DNA of 64,000 nt. It comes from Pseudoteredinibacter isoporae_A. GTDB taxonomy: Bacteria; Pseudomonadota; Gammaproteobacteria; Pseudomonadales; Cellvibrionaceae. Positions 32,956 to 42,634 of the stretch are shown in pieces (position 1 is the first letter of the stretch; the number at the start of each line of letters is the position of its first letter). The notes beneath the pieces were generated by a model, which had not been told where the DNA came from, did not search any database, and saw only the letters and a list, made by a program, of their open reading frames with translations. The position numbers were made by a program, and so were the translations under genes. Location: assembly GCF_040372805.1 (NCBI RefSeq), contig NZ_BAABWJ010000008.1, positions 124,001-188,000 of the forward strand, given 5' to 3'.

Positions 32956-35619
32956 TCATTGAGGGTCGGTCTGTGCGGTATGGCTTGCCTGCCGTTCCGT
33001 GGATTTATTGTCAACCTGAAGGGTAAGCCAAGCGAGGCCATTTTGAAGGCGCTGTTGCAGTTGTTTGAGCATCACGGCAATGGCGCCCCAATCCAGGGGG
33101 TCTTTTTCTGATTTTAATTGCAGCTGCTTTGCTTGCTGGGCGCTGTCAATCAGGCCCAGTGCGGCACACAAGCCGGCCAGACGATGGCTGCCAGCGGCCA
33201 ACTGCGCTGCTTGTTTTGAGACGGCAAAGGCTTCCAGTTCCTCAAGCAATTCGAGGCAGCTGCTGCGATAACGTGAGAAAAAATCCTGAAGTTCTTCCGG
33301 GTTTTTATAGCGGGCGATATCGTCCAGAAAACGGATGTCATAGCGTTGGACAGAAGCATCACTGATGGTTTGTACGTCATGACGCTGCACCAGGCTGTAG
33401 AATACAGGTAAGGAAAACGGTTTCTCCATTAACAGGTTCATACCCTGGGCTTTCAGTTGTTCACTCAATTCTGCGGTCAGACCGGCGCTGATGCCGATGA
33501 TCGGGCAGCCTACGCCAATTTCCCTCAGTTTGGGCATCAATTCCTGACCTGAAATCAGCGGCATGTGAATGTCCAGCAGAACCGCATCGAAGCGATGTGT
33601 TTCAGCCAGTGCGACGGCTTCGCTGGGATCGACAGTGGTGTGAACCGTATGACCAGCACCGCGTAATAAGCTGGCGATAATTTCAGTGTTGAGTTCAACA
33701 TCATCAACCACCAGCACGGTTAAATGATCATCCATTTGTATGTTCTGTTCGGGAATTCGTACTCGCAGGTGGAAATCAAAACGACTGCCTTTGCCTGGCT
33801 CGGAACGAAATGAAATTCGTCCTCCGAGACGATCAGCAATGTTTTTCACTATCGCCAGGCCCATGCCCGTGCCCATGAGTTCTCCCTGACGGTTATTGCT
33901 GGCCTTGGTAAAACTGTGGAATATGCGGTCCTGATCTTCATAGGGGATTCCGATACCGCTGTCTTTGATTGAAAAACACAGATCCATTTCGCCGCGCGTC
34001 AGATACCGCCCGCTGCAGAGCACAGTGATCTCACCAGTATTGGTGTATTTGGCTGCGTTGTTCAATAGATTGTTGATCAGCTGTTGCAATAGATCCGGGT
34101 CGGTTTCGATAACTGTGGGTACATTGGGTTCTATTAAGTATTCCAATTGAATACGCTTCTCTTCGCAAATACCTTGAACCAGCGCAACCGAAGAGTCGAG
34201 GATATCAAGCAGAGACGTAGACTGGGTTTTAATCTGCTGCTGTCGACCTGACTCCAGTAGCAACACGCTATTCAGCTGTTGCAGCAGTTTATTACCACTG
34301 CGGTTCATCTGCTCAATGTATTTGTTTTGAAGTTGATTGAGGGAGGTTTGCTTTAACAGTTTGATTAAGCCCAGCATGCCATTGATTGGAGTCTTCACTT
34401 CATGACTGAAATAAGTGATAAACGCTGAGCGCGATTTTTCCATTTCTTTGGCAGCGATATTGTCTAGCTGAATCGAACGAAATTTTTGTGAGATCGCCAA
34501 AGAGAGCATGTACATTTCAAATACATGGCAGGTCAAACCCACCAATAAAATATTTTCAAAACTGGGCGCCAGGCCGATGGTCACCAAAGCAGGTAGGGTC
34601 GAGCCGGCAATGAGGCCGATCCAGCCGATAAAGACGAAAATGGCCGGTTTGACGCCGCGTCGATAGGCCAGCCACGCAGACAGTATCATCAGAGTTCCGA
34701 ACAGAGGGTGTGGCGCTGCAGAAATAATACTGAAGACTTCCCGGCTGGTAAAAGGATAGGTGAGGAGCAGTATGACGTAGTAAATCATCAGGGCTTTAAA
34801 TGCCCAGTTGAGCTCTTTTAGCAGGCGCGGCACTTGAAAGAAGACATAGCAAAACCAAGTGCCAAAGAGTTGAACCCCTACGCTAGCGGGTTTGTAGAAA
34901 TACAGCTCATAGTCATAAAAGCCGAACACGGTTTTGAACAAACCGTAGGCGCTGACAACAAATACCACACCGCACAAGGAATGGATTGCGTAGAGAATAT
35001 GACTGACATCACGTACGGTGGCCCCAAAAAATAAATTATGCAGAGCCAGGGACAATGAAATACCTACCATGAAAAATAAAAAACTGGTTCTGGCGGTAGA
35101 CGTAATTAATGAGGTTTCATAGCGTTCCAGATTAATGTTCAGCGAAGAAACAATAGGCGAGGCAATACGAATCAACATTTGATATTGCCGCCCGGCTTTT
35201 AGGGGAAGTTCATTCAGCCAATCCGACGAGAGGGTATGTAGGCCTTCGGTGTTGGCGTGATACCCACTTTGTTCATGGAGGATCAATTTACCTTGCTGAT
35301 ATAAAAAAAGCTCGATTTCCCGAAAATGCGCATTGGCCAGACGGACTGCCCAGCGCTGATCCAAATCGCTTTCGATGTTCATTGCAAACCAGTATTGTCC
35401 GGCGTGCTTGGGGAAGCCGGTTTCACCACTGATGTCATCACTGCGGGGGTTGGCCAGTCGCTCCAGCACCAGAGTAGGGTTGAGCTCTTGCTCACTGTCG
35501 AGCAGTAATATGCCTTGATCACTGACATTTTCAGACAGGGAAAACGGTGCAAGAAGGAGCAGCAGAATCAGGATCAAAACTCGGTAAAAAGCACATTTGG
35601 TATGTTTGAGGCTTTGCAT
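32956..35619 (-). CDS. Hybrid sensor histidine kinase, 7TMR-DISM type, with receiver and Hpt
   Basis: The 887-residue protein has a signal peptide (about 1-30), a periplasmic 7TMR-DISMED2-like domain (about 35-170), seven membrane helices (about 180-390), a HisKA domain with the phospho-histidine in FITYFSHEVKTPINGML, an HATPase domain (about 515-635, NNLLNNAAKYTNTGEI and GTGMGLAIVKNIADRLGG), a receiver with Asp in DAVLLDIHMPLISG, and a C-terminal Hpt domain with AGSHRLAGLC. It is a complete phosphorelay that should pass phosphate to the NarL-type regulator downstream. The signal is probably a carbohydrate or similar ligand, as inferred for DISM sensors. Confidence 0.93.
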   Translation of the reverse strand: MQSLKHTKCAFYRVLILILLLLLAPFSLSENVSDQGILLLDSEQELNPTLVLERLANPRSDDISGETGFPKHAGQYWFAMNIESDLDQRWAVRLANAHFREIELFLYQQGKLILHEQSGYHANTEGLHTLSSDWLNELPLKAGRQYQMLIRIASPIVSSLNINLERYETSLITSTARTSFLFFMVGISLSLALHNLFFGATVRDVSHILYAIHSLCGVVFVVSAYGLFKTVFGFYDYELYFYKPASVGVQLFGTWFCYVFFQVPRLLKELNWAFKALMIYYVILLLTYPFTSREVFSIISAAPHPLFGTLMILSAWLAYRRGVKPAIFVFIGWIGLIAGSTLPALVTIGLAPSFENILLVGLTCHVFEMYMLSLAISQKFRSIQLDNIAAKEMEKSRSAFITYFSHEVKTPINGMLGLIKLLKQTSLNQLQNKYIEQMNRSGNKLLQQLNSVLLLESGRQQQIKTQSTSLLDILDSSVALVQGICEEKRIQLEYLIEPNVPTVIETDPDLLQQLINNLLNNAAKYTNTGEITVLCSGRYLTRGEMDLCFSIKDSGIGIPYEDQDRIFHSFTKASNNRQGELMGTGMGLAIVKNIADRLGGRISFRSEPGKGSRFDFHLRVRIPEQNIQMDDHLTVLVVDDVELNTEIIASLLRGAGHTVHTTVDPSEAVALAETHRFDAVLLDIHMPLISGQELMPKLREIGVGCPIIGISAGLTAELSEQLKAQGMNLLMEKPFSLPVFYSLVQRHDVQTISDASVQRYDIRFLDDIARYKNPEELQDFFSRYRSSCLELLEELEAFAVSKQAAQLAAGSHRLAGLCAALGLIDSAQQAKQLQLKSEKDPLDWGAIAVMLKQLQQRLQNGLAWLTLQVDNKSTERQASHTAQTDPQ

Positions 35620-35850
35620 GACCAGTGAGTATTTCCTGCTCAGGAGGATTATTTTTATTGGCTTGGATTCCTTTCTGCGAACCTTTGCGCTCGTCAGGCG
35701 ACCCTGCCTCAACACGATAATAAACGGTGACGATTAACGATGCACTCCCTTAGATGGGGGAGTTGGCCTTATTTTGAGGCTTATGGGCGTGATGTTGAGC
35801 GTATTGAAAGAAGCGTAAGACTGGAGTGACGACGAGAAAGAAGGGTCCAT

Positions 35851-35875
35851 GGTGCTCAACAGAGTGTTGAGCGCC
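35851..35875. terminator. Hairpin after actP
   Basis: GGTGCTCAAC pairs with GTTGAGCGCC apart from one mismatch, with a five-base loop, about 20 bases past the actP stop. There is no clear T run. Confidence 0.4.
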
Positions 35876-35895
35876 ATTGACCCTGACGGATCCGT

Positions 35896-37551
35896 TTAGG
35901 CGATGCGCCCGGTTTCGGACTGTTGTACCAGGTTGTCAAAGTTTGCGCGATCTTCCTTGGCACGTTCGGAGTTGTCCATATGGGACACGATCCAGATGGC
36001 AAAGAAGGCGGCCGGCATCGTGAACAAGGCTGGGTAGTCGTAAGGGAACAGGGCTGTTTCAAATCCAAGAATATCCACCCACACCTTCGGGCCAACAATG
36101 ATTAAGCCAATTGAAGAGACAAAGCCTACGATCGCTCCGGCAACTGCGCCGCGAGTACTTAGTTTCGACCAATACAGCGACAGCAGAAGAATAGGTAGAT
36201 TGACACTGGCAGCCACCACCATCGGTAAGGTCGCAATCACGGCAACGTTTTGCTCCTGAAACACAATACCCAGGGCGACCGCGAGCAGGCCAAGCACCAG
36301 GGTAACAATTCGGGTTAAACGAATTTCTTTATCTGGATCGGGTTTGCCTTTGCAAAGCACTTGAGCGTATAGGTCATGGGAAATGGCTGCTGAACCGGCA
36401 ACCGTTAAACCGGCCACGACCGCTAGAATGGTGGCAAAGGCAACGGCGGACATAAAGCCCATTAACAGGTCACCGCCTACTGCGTTGGCCAGGTGAATGG
36501 CCGCCATATTGCCGCCACCTAATAACTTGCCAGTGGCATCGGTGTATTCCGGATTGCCCATGACAAAGACGATGGTTCCGAAGCCTGCAACGATTAACAG
36601 CAGGAAGAAGTAACCAATAAATACCGAAGCGTAAAACGCCGATTTACGGGATTCTTCCATGTTGGGCACGGTAAACAGGCGCATCAAAATATGGGGCAGG
36701 CCCAATGTACCAAACATCATTGAGACCAGCAGGGTCAGAATTTGAATTGGATCGTCGATCCAAACACCGTTGGTAAGAATGTCACCACCCCGTGGGTGTT
36801 TGTCGACCGCCTGACGCAGCAATTCATTCAAATTAAAGTCCACACTGTGCAGCACCAGAATGCCAATAATGGTGATGCCGCTTAACAGGAGAAGCGCTTT
36901 CACAATCTGCACCCAGGTGGTGGCCAGCATGCCACCAAAGGCGACATAAGCCATTACGAGAGCCGCAACAATGATGACCGCCACTTCATAGGGCAATCCG
37001 AACAGCAGCTCGATGAGTTTTCCGGCGCCTACCATTTGTGCGATCAGGTACATCACTACAACTGAAACCGAGCCGAGTACCGCGATAATTCGGGTTCGAG
37101 TTTGTTCCAAGCGCAGTGCAACCACATCGGTGAAGGTCACTTTACCCAGATTGCGCACGCGTTCGGACAAAAGAATCAGCATCATTGGCCAGCCAGCAAA
37201 AGCGGCCAGGGCCAGTGTCATACCATCGATACCGGTGGCATAAATCAGGGCCGTAATACCCAAAAAGGACGCGGCGGACATAAAGTCCCCAGCGATGGCG
37301 GCGCCATTCTGAAGGCCGCTAATGCCACCGCCAGCGGTGTAAAACTCGGCGCTGGTATTGGTGCGTTTAGAAGCCCAGTAACTGATGTACAGCGTCACAC
37401 AGACAAACACCAGGAACATAGCGATAGCGGTGGGGTTGACGCTCTGGCGTTCTACCGCACCATCAATGCTGCCCGCGGCCATGGACAGGCTAGGCAGCAC
37501 ACAGGCGGGGAGTAGAAATAAGAGAGAGGTGAGAGGCGATTTATTTCGCAT
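35896..37551 (-). CDS. actP: Acetate/cation symporter ActP
   Basis: The 551-residue protein is a sodium:solute symporter family member close to E. coli ActP in length and pairing. It has a signal-like first helix (SLLFLLPACVLPSLSMA) and about 13 further helices, with the family segments AGDFMSAASFLGITALIYATGIDG and VAGLTVAGSAAISHDLYAQV. It takes up acetate or other short carboxylates. The ATG lies inside the end of the upstream gene, behind GAGGAGG, so translation is coupled. Confidence 0.92.
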   Translation of the reverse strand: MRNKSPLTSLLFLLPACVLPSLSMAAGSIDGAVERQSVNPTAIAMFLVFVCVTLYISYWASKRTNTSAEFYTAGGGISGLQNGAAIAGDFMSAASFLGITALIYATGIDGMTLALAAFAGWPMMLILLSERVRNLGKVTFTDVVALRLEQTRTRIIAVLGSVSVVVMYLIAQMVGAGKLIELLFGLPYEVAVIIVAALVMAYVAFGGMLATTWVQIVKALLLLSGITIIGILVLHSVDFNLNELLRQAVDKHPRGGDILTNGVWIDDPIQILTLLVSMMFGTLGLPHILMRLFTVPNMEESRKSAFYASVFIGYFFLLLIVAGFGTIVFVMGNPEYTDATGKLLGGGNMAAIHLANAVGGDLLMGFMSAVAFATILAVVAGLTVAGSAAISHDLYAQVLCKGKPDPDKEIRLTRIVTLVLGLLAVALGIVFQEQNVAVIATLPMVVAASVNLPILLLSLYWSKLSTRGAVAGAIVGFVSSIGLIIVGPKVWVDILGFETALFPYDYPALFTMPAAFFAIWIVSHMDNSERAKEDRANFDNLVQQSETGRIA

Positions 37552-37819
37552 AATGGCTGACCTCCTCATCTTTGGGGTCCAGGTTCTTGGCGGCTTTCAG
37601 ATAAATCATCTCGATGATCACAAAACTGAAGATCAAGCTCGCGAAGTAGACCAAGCCAAAGGGGATGAGGCTGTCGGCCATTTTTTCGGCAAAGAGTTCT
37701 TTCAGTGGGCCATAGCCCAATGCAAAACCAAAATAGAGGGCCATAATAATGACGGCCATCACCAGGCGCAGGCGATTTTTCTTGCGGATAAGCGTCTGCA
37801 CATCCTGAGAAGTGGGCAT
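37541..37819 (-). CDS. yjcH: DUF485 membrane protein YjcH
   Basis: The 92-residue protein has two membrane helices (LVMAVIIMALYFGFALGYG and FGLVYFASLIFSFVIIEMIYL) and is the usual partner of ActP. Its exact function is unknown; it may assist the symporter. It overlaps actP by 11 bases. I chose the second in-frame ATG (MPTSQDVQ), since AAGAAGAG is too close to the first. Confidence 0.9.
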   Translation of the reverse strand: MPTSQDVQTLIRKKNRLRLVMAVIIMALYFGFALGYGPLKELFAEKMADSLIPFGLVYFASLIFSFVIIEMIYLKAAKNLDPKDEEVSHYAK

Positions 37820-38073
37820 AGTTATCATCTCTTCTTATTTGACGGTTCTTTTTATTGCTGTTTTATATTATTACTGTTTTATTGAGCCCCATTGCGACGG
37901 GGAGAGAGGCAGATTAATCCTTGCACAGAACTCAAGCAAAGGCTAGACGGGCTCTTGCTGTATAACACCGAACGTTGAATCGACCTCCTAAAAGAAATAC
38001 AGAAGGTAAAGAAATTCAGAATCTTCGGTGTTCAAGCGCTTGCCTCGCAATCTACCCGATATAATCGCCGCTT

Positions 38074-40611
38074 TTACAAGGCCAGCTCGACACTGAGCCC
38101 GAAAGTACGAGGGGTGCCGAATAAGGCGTAATCATTACCACCGAGCAGGTAGAGATGTGCAATATAAGCCCGGTCGCTGAGGTTCTTCCCCCAAAGGCTC
38201 AGTTTCCAGTTTTTATTCGCCATCTGCCAGCTCAGCTTGCTGTCAATAAGGGTGACCGCTGGCTGCACAGTAATTTGATTGTCGGGTTCGCGATAGCTTT
38301 CATCCTGATATTGCACCGCTACGTGCCATTGCAGTTTTCCGGCGAAGGGGCCTTGTTCGATCACACTTTGGTAGTCGGCAGAAAGGTGCGCGCTGTGTTC
38401 CGGGGATTGACGAAGCGTACTGCCTTTATAGTCGCGCCCGTCGGCTGCACTGAAACTGTCATAGCGCGCTTTCAAATAGGCGTAACTGCTGCTGAGTGTC
38501 CACTTGGGCGAAGGTGAGTAGACCATTTCCAATTCAATGCCGGACAGTTTGGCCGACGCGGCGTTACGGGTTTCAAACACACCAAAATTATCAATGGTTC
38601 GAAACTGCACCACCTGCAAATCGCGATAGCGGGTGACGAAGCTGGCCAAGTTCAAACGCCAGCGATTTTGCCATTGAGCTTTGATCCCCATTTCGAATTG
38701 CAAGGCGGATTCCGGCTGAATGATTTCCCGGGCGGATTGCAGATTGCCTGGCACGCCCTGAAAACCACCGCTTTTAATACCTTCAGTGATCGAACCGTAA
38801 ACCATCAAGCTGTCTTGCAACTGATGACGCCAGGTCAAGCGGGGCGAAAAGTCCTGCCAGCTGTTGCTTTGACGCGATTGGAAATCTTCGAGAATAATCG
38901 CAGGCGCGCCACCATTGATGGCGGTTTGTTGTAGGGTTTTTTTGTCGCGGTTGTAACGTGCCCCAAGACTGACGTGGCTTCGCTCACTGAGTTGCCATTC
39001 CAACTCCCCGAACAGGGCCAGATTTTGGGTCGTGTTGAACTGCTGCGACACAGCGCTGGCTCCGGTAAAGAAAAACGTCTCTTGGCGTCGAGTCAGTTCA
39101 CGCAGGAAATAAATTCCCGAAATCAATCGCAGACGTTCATGCGCTTGCCACTGCAGGCGAAACTCCTGTGAGTATTCCCTGTAGCTCTCGCGCACATTCA
39201 AATCCACTGTTTGGGCTGTGGCCGTAGCCGGTAATCCTGAGGAATCTTCCAGCCAGTCGAACTGACTGTGGCGATAGGCACTGATGCTGTGAAATTGCCA
39301 CTGATCCGATTGCCACTGTATGCGCTGGGAGCCGCCCCAAATGGTTCGGTCGGTGTAGCCTGCCAGGTCATTTGTGGCGTGTTGGTAATTCCCACCGAGC
39401 TCATTGAACAGGTCCGTCGGCAATGCGCTGCCCGCATCGTCCAAGCGGGCCAGCGGTACGCGACTGGCCACAGGAATACGCCCTGTGGAGCTAAGATTGT
39501 CTCGACTGGCATCCAGATTCCAATCCGCACGCCATTGCTCATCAAATTGATGACTCAATTGGCCCCGAAGTCGGCTTTTGATTTTGCCCATTTGCTTGTC
39601 GCCAGGACGGACGATATTCTCCTGCCAGCCTTCACGATAACGGTGATCGAACACGGCGCGGGCGAGCCATTGTTCTTCCGAGTCGAGGGCGCCGTTGAGG
39701 CTCAGATTGGCATAGCGCGCATTGTAGTTCCCAGCGCCCAGAGTGAGCTTGGCTTGGGATTCGGCGCTTGCCTGATGCGTGCGCACATTAATCGCACCGC
39801 CAATGGAATTTTTTCCATACAAAGTGCCCTGAGGCCCTCGAAGTACTTCGATTTGGTCGACATCAAGAATATCCAGATCGATACTGGAAATACGCCCGAT
39901 ATAAACATCGTCCACAAATAGCACGACCGAAGAATCCATAGCGGCGCCATCGTCGTTGGAGCCTATGCCGCGTAAATGGATAGAAGGTTGTCCTAAACTG
40001 TATGAGCTGATGGACAAGCCGGGTGTGCGGTATGAAATTTCCTGCAAATCCCTCAGTTCGGCACGATCAATCTGAAGGTCATCAATGACGCTGAGCGCAA
40101 TGGGCACCTGTTGCAAGTTTTGCCGATAACGTTGGGCCGTCACAATCACTTCTTCCATTGGGCGAAAGTTTTCGGGCAGCGTATTGGGATGTGAATTGGC
40201 GGGCACTGCCTGTGCTGGCTGAGGTGTTTCGGGGCGTTTGCTGATCATCAACTGAGTGCCTTGCCAGTTGAATTGCAAGTTGCTGTCGGCGAGTAGCCGG
40301 GTTAATGCCTGTTCAATATTCAAAGTGCCGATGACGGCAGGGCTGTGTTGTTGCCCTACCAGTTCGCTGGGGACGGCAATATTGATTTTTGCAATACGAG
40401 CCAGCTCAATTAATGCAGCCGCGAGCGCGCCAGAAGGAATATCGAACTGGAAATTATTGAGCTTGTTTTGTTGTTGAGGTCGATCAGACGATTCGTTCGT
40501 ATCAGCTTGCCCGTAGAGCGGGCAGGGCAAAGTCGCTGCCAGTGCAGAAAGCCAAAGGGACATGTGTCGTCGGCAAGGACGCGCTGTGTTCAAGGCCTTT
40601 TTATCAAGCAA
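38074..40611 (-). CDS. TonB-dependent receptor with STN signalling domain
   Basis: The 845-residue outer-membrane protein has a signal sequence (RRHMSLWLSALAATLPCPLYGQ), an STN secretin/TonB short domain (about 50-120), a TonB box in EEVIVTAQRY (about 153-162), a plug with LRGPQGTLYGKNSIGGAINV and a 22-strand barrel. The STN domain lets the loaded receptor signal through FecR to the FecI-type sigma factor upstream. A Fur-like box just upstream points to an iron chelate, but the substrate is not proven. The start appears to be TTG; an ATG 48 bases inside gives a shorter signal peptide. Confidence 0.93.
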   Translation of the reverse strand: MLDKKALNTARPCRRHMSLWLSALAATLPCPLYGQADTNESSDRPQQQNKLNNFQFDIPSGALAAALIELARIAKINIAVPSELVGQQHSPAVIGTLNIEQALTRLLADSNLQFNWQGTQLMISKRPETPQPAQAVPANSHPNTLPENFRPMEEVIVTAQRYRQNLQQVPIALSVIDDLQIDRAELRDLQEISYRTPGLSISSYSLGQPSIHLRGIGSNDDGAAMDSSVVLFVDDVYIGRISSIDLDILDVDQIEVLRGPQGTLYGKNSIGGAINVRTHQASAESQAKLTLGAGNYNARYANLSLNGALDSEEQWLARAVFDHRYREGWQENIVRPGDKQMGKIKSRLRGQLSHQFDEQWRADWNLDASRDNLSSTGRIPVASRVPLARLDDAGSALPTDLFNELGGNYQHATNDLAGYTDRTIWGGSQRIQWQSDQWQFHSISAYRHSQFDWLEDSSGLPATATAQTVDLNVRESYREYSQEFRLQWQAHERLRLISGIYFLRELTRRQETFFFTGASAVSQQFNTTQNLALFGELEWQLSERSHVSLGARYNRDKKTLQQTAINGGAPAIILEDFQSRQSNSWQDFSPRLTWRHQLQDSLMVYGSITEGIKSGGFQGVPGNLQSAREIIQPESALQFEMGIKAQWQNRWRLNLASFVTRYRDLQVVQFRTIDNFGVFETRNAASAKLSGIELEMVYSPSPKWTLSSSYAYLKARYDSFSAADGRDYKGSTLRQSPEHSAHLSADYQSVIEQGPFAGKLQWHVAVQYQDESYREPDNQITVQPAVTLIDSKLSWQMANKNWKLSLWGKNLSDRAYIAHLYLLGGNDYALFGTPRTFGLSVELAL

Positions 40612-40618
40612 GGCTATA

Positions 40619-40637
40619 CCTGATTGTTATCATTATT
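40619..40637. promoter_or_regulatory. Fur-like box before the TonB receptor gene
   Basis: On the minus strand AATAATGATAACAATCAGG matches the 19-bp Fur consensus at about 13 positions, ending seven bases before the receptor start. It fits iron control of this receptor on top of sigma-factor control. Confidence 0.5.
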
Positions 40638-40729
40638 GTTTCGCAGACGAGTACTGCGAAGGCCATTTACAGGCCTGCTATTGAGAATCCCCATGCCATC
40701 TGCCCAAGGGATGGAGTGGGTTTATTATG

Positions 40730-41851
40730 TTATTTTCGTTGTGTTTTTAGCAATGTTTCGCCATTGGCCAGTTCAACGACTTCCAGAGACAGGCTGTTGG
40801 CCAAGGTGCTGAGCGCGGCATCTTTGTCATCGAGACGCAGAGCGGCAACTAATGTGCGTTCGCCCAGGCTTTCGTCCTGCAGGCGAATCTCGCCATTGTA
40901 ATAGCGGTTCAAATCCTGAATCACTTTGTTCAGGCTGCTGCCATTGTAAATTGCTTCGCCACGTTGCCAGGCCAGTACATCATCACTATTGACGGTTACG
41001 ACTTCACCACGCTTGCTGGCGGGAGTGTTACCCAGAACATCATCGAGCCAGGTATTACTGTCGAGATAACGCAGTTGCACCTGTTCGTTGGCGGTTAATA
41101 CGCGCTTGGATTGATAATCACGCTGACGCAGTTCGGAAAATTCCTTATCGGTGCTGACATCAACCTTGCCCTCAACGACGGTCACCTGAGTACGTTCTTG
41201 ATCACTGTATACATTAAAGCGCGTACCCAACACGCGTACGTAGGCGCCTTGGGTTTTGACGATTAATGGCCTATCCGGATCGTGGGCAATATCGAAATAG
41301 GCCTCGCCCTGTTCCAATTCCAATAAGCGGTAGTTTTCACGCAAATCGATTTGCATGGTGGATTGGGTGTTCAACTGAATTCGGCTGCCATCACTCAGGC
41401 TGAGCTGCAATTGTTCGCCTTTGCCGGTTTGCATTTGCTGGCCCTGCAAGGCTCCCCAGCCAGGCAGCAGGGCTAATGCAGCTACCGTTGCCGCTGTGGC
41501 AAAAGCCAGCCAGGGTTTCCAGGCGCGGCCTTTTTTCTGTGGGGGTGATGAGCGAGTTTCAAGAGGGTAGGGCTCAAGGCGTTCATTGAGTTCGGTGGAA
41601 TGACCCAGGCTGTGCCATAGGGCTTCCGCACGCAGATAAGCAGCTTGATTCGCGGGGCTGGCTTCCAGCCATTGAAAGAAGGCCTGCTCTTCGTTTTGAC
41701 AGAAGCTTGGAGATTGAATTCGAATTAGCCAGGATTCGGCCGCTTCATCCACAGACGGGTCGGCCGGCCAAGCAAGATCAGCGGAACTTGGCTCGCGTTC
41801 GGGTCTTCCCAGCTCGTCATTCGCAGCATTAGCAAATTCTTTGTCGGCCAT
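40730..41851 (-). CDS. FecR-family anti-sigma/sigma regulator
   Basis: The 373-residue inner-membrane protein has a cytoplasmic DUF4880-like N-terminus (AESWLIRIQSPSF...FFQWLEASPANQAAYLRAEALWHSL, about 38-85), one membrane helix (PWLAFATAATVAALALLPGWG, about 112-132), a periplasmic FecR domain (about 145-240) and a C-terminal DUF4974/STN-like domain (LNKVIQDLNRYYNGEI). It relays the signal from the receptor STN domain to the sigma factor. It lies between the sigma and receptor genes, the standard order. Confidence 0.95.
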   Translation of the reverse strand: MADKEFANAANDELGRPEREPSSADLAWPADPSVDEAAESWLIRIQSPSFCQNEEQAFFQWLEASPANQAAYLRAEALWHSLGHSTELNERLEPYPLETRSSPPQKKGRAWKPWLAFATAATVAALALLPGWGALQGQQMQTGKGEQLQLSLSDGSRIQLNTQSTMQIDLRENYRLLELEQGEAYFDIAHDPDRPLIVKTQGAYVRVLGTRFNVYSDQERTQVTVVEGKVDVSTDKEFSELRQRDYQSKRVLTANEQVQLRYLDSNTWLDDVLGNTPASKRGEVVTVNSDDVLAWQRGEAIYNGSSLNKVIQDLNRYYNGEIRLQDESLGERTLVAALRLDDKDAALSTLANSLSLEVVELANGETLLKTQRK

Positions 41852-41968
41852 GCCTGTGGTGTCTCATGTGTTTACTTACTTCTATAGACACACAAGTATG
41901 CCATAGCCTCCAGCAGTAATTGCAGCTTTATAGTGTTTAGCCGATATTCTGCGTTGTTTTGCGCCATG

Positions 41969-42475
41969 TTATAGAGCTTGGCGCATTTCTTTCAGTGCCC
42001 GAATCAGGTATTTCTCGACGGTGCTAACGGCGACGTCCAGTTCTTCGCTGATCTGACGATAGCTGTAGTGATGAACCCGGCTGAGAATAAACGCTTGGCG
42101 GCATTTTTCCGGTAGCTTTTGCAGAACCCGTTCAATACGCTCGAGATCTTGTTCCGCCAGTACTGATTGTTCCGGTGGAGGGACTTCCTGAGATTCCCGG
42201 TCGGATTCGGTCAGCTGTTGATAATTGGTGTGGCGGCGCAGTTTGCGGATTCGGTTTAAGGCGAGATTGGCCGCTGTCTGAAAGAGATATGCCCGAGGGT
42301 TCTCCAGACTGTCGGTATTTTCACTGCGAATCAGATTGTGGAAGGCATCCTGAGCAATATCTTCCGCTTCGCTGCTGTCGCCCAGGCGAAAACGCAGAAA
42401 ACGCAGCAGCGCAGACTGGTTCTGCTGATAAAGCGCCTGAACTGCCTGGCGATTCGGGTCAGGTTTGTCGGTCAT
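41969..42475 (-). CDS. FecI-type ECF sigma factor
   Basis: The 168-residue protein has sigma region 2 (QNQSALLRFLRFRLGDSSEAEDIAQDAFHNLIR...RAYLFQTAANLALNRIRK) and region 4 (LPEKCRQAFILSRVHHYSYRQISEELDVAVSTVEKYL). It should direct transcription of the TonB receptor gene once FecR is triggered. The chosen ATG (MTDKPDP) follows GAGG; the longest frame adds 12 residues. A TTACATGTAA palindrome lies about 100 bases upstream. Confidence 0.94.
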   Translation of the reverse strand: MTDKPDPNRQAVQALYQQNQSALLRFLRFRLGDSSEAEDIAQDAFHNLIRSENTDSLENPRAYLFQTAANLALNRIRKLRRHTNYQQLTESDRESQEVPPPEQSVLAEQDLERIERVLQKLPEKCRQAFILSRVHHYSYRQISEELDVAVSTVEKYLIRALKEMRQAL

Positions 42476-42575
42476 CACGGCTACCTCGCATCGCATATAC
42501 CGATAGGGCATGTGAGCTTATTATTATGGCCTTCAGAGAGCGATACTCTCTTTGCTTACCTATATAAACATTTAA

Positions 42576-42585
42576 TTACATGTAA
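42576..42585. promoter_or_regulatory. TTACATGTAA palindrome before the sigma-factor gene
   Basis: Second perfect copy of the palindrome seen at 24129. A near match (TTACATGCAA) lies at 44072-44081 between paaK and paaZ. Confidence 0.4.
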
Positions 42586-42593
42586 AACAATAC

Positions 42594-42619
42594 CGATTCA
42601 CCTCTTTTGAGGCGAATCG
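42594..42619 (-). terminator. Terminator after paaK
   Basis: CGATTCACCTC and GAGGCGAATCG form an 11-bp stem with one mismatch and a four-base loop, 16 bases beyond the paaK stop. The T stretch on the minus strand is interrupted. Confidence 0.6.
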
Positions 42620-42634
42620 GGTATCACAATCGTT

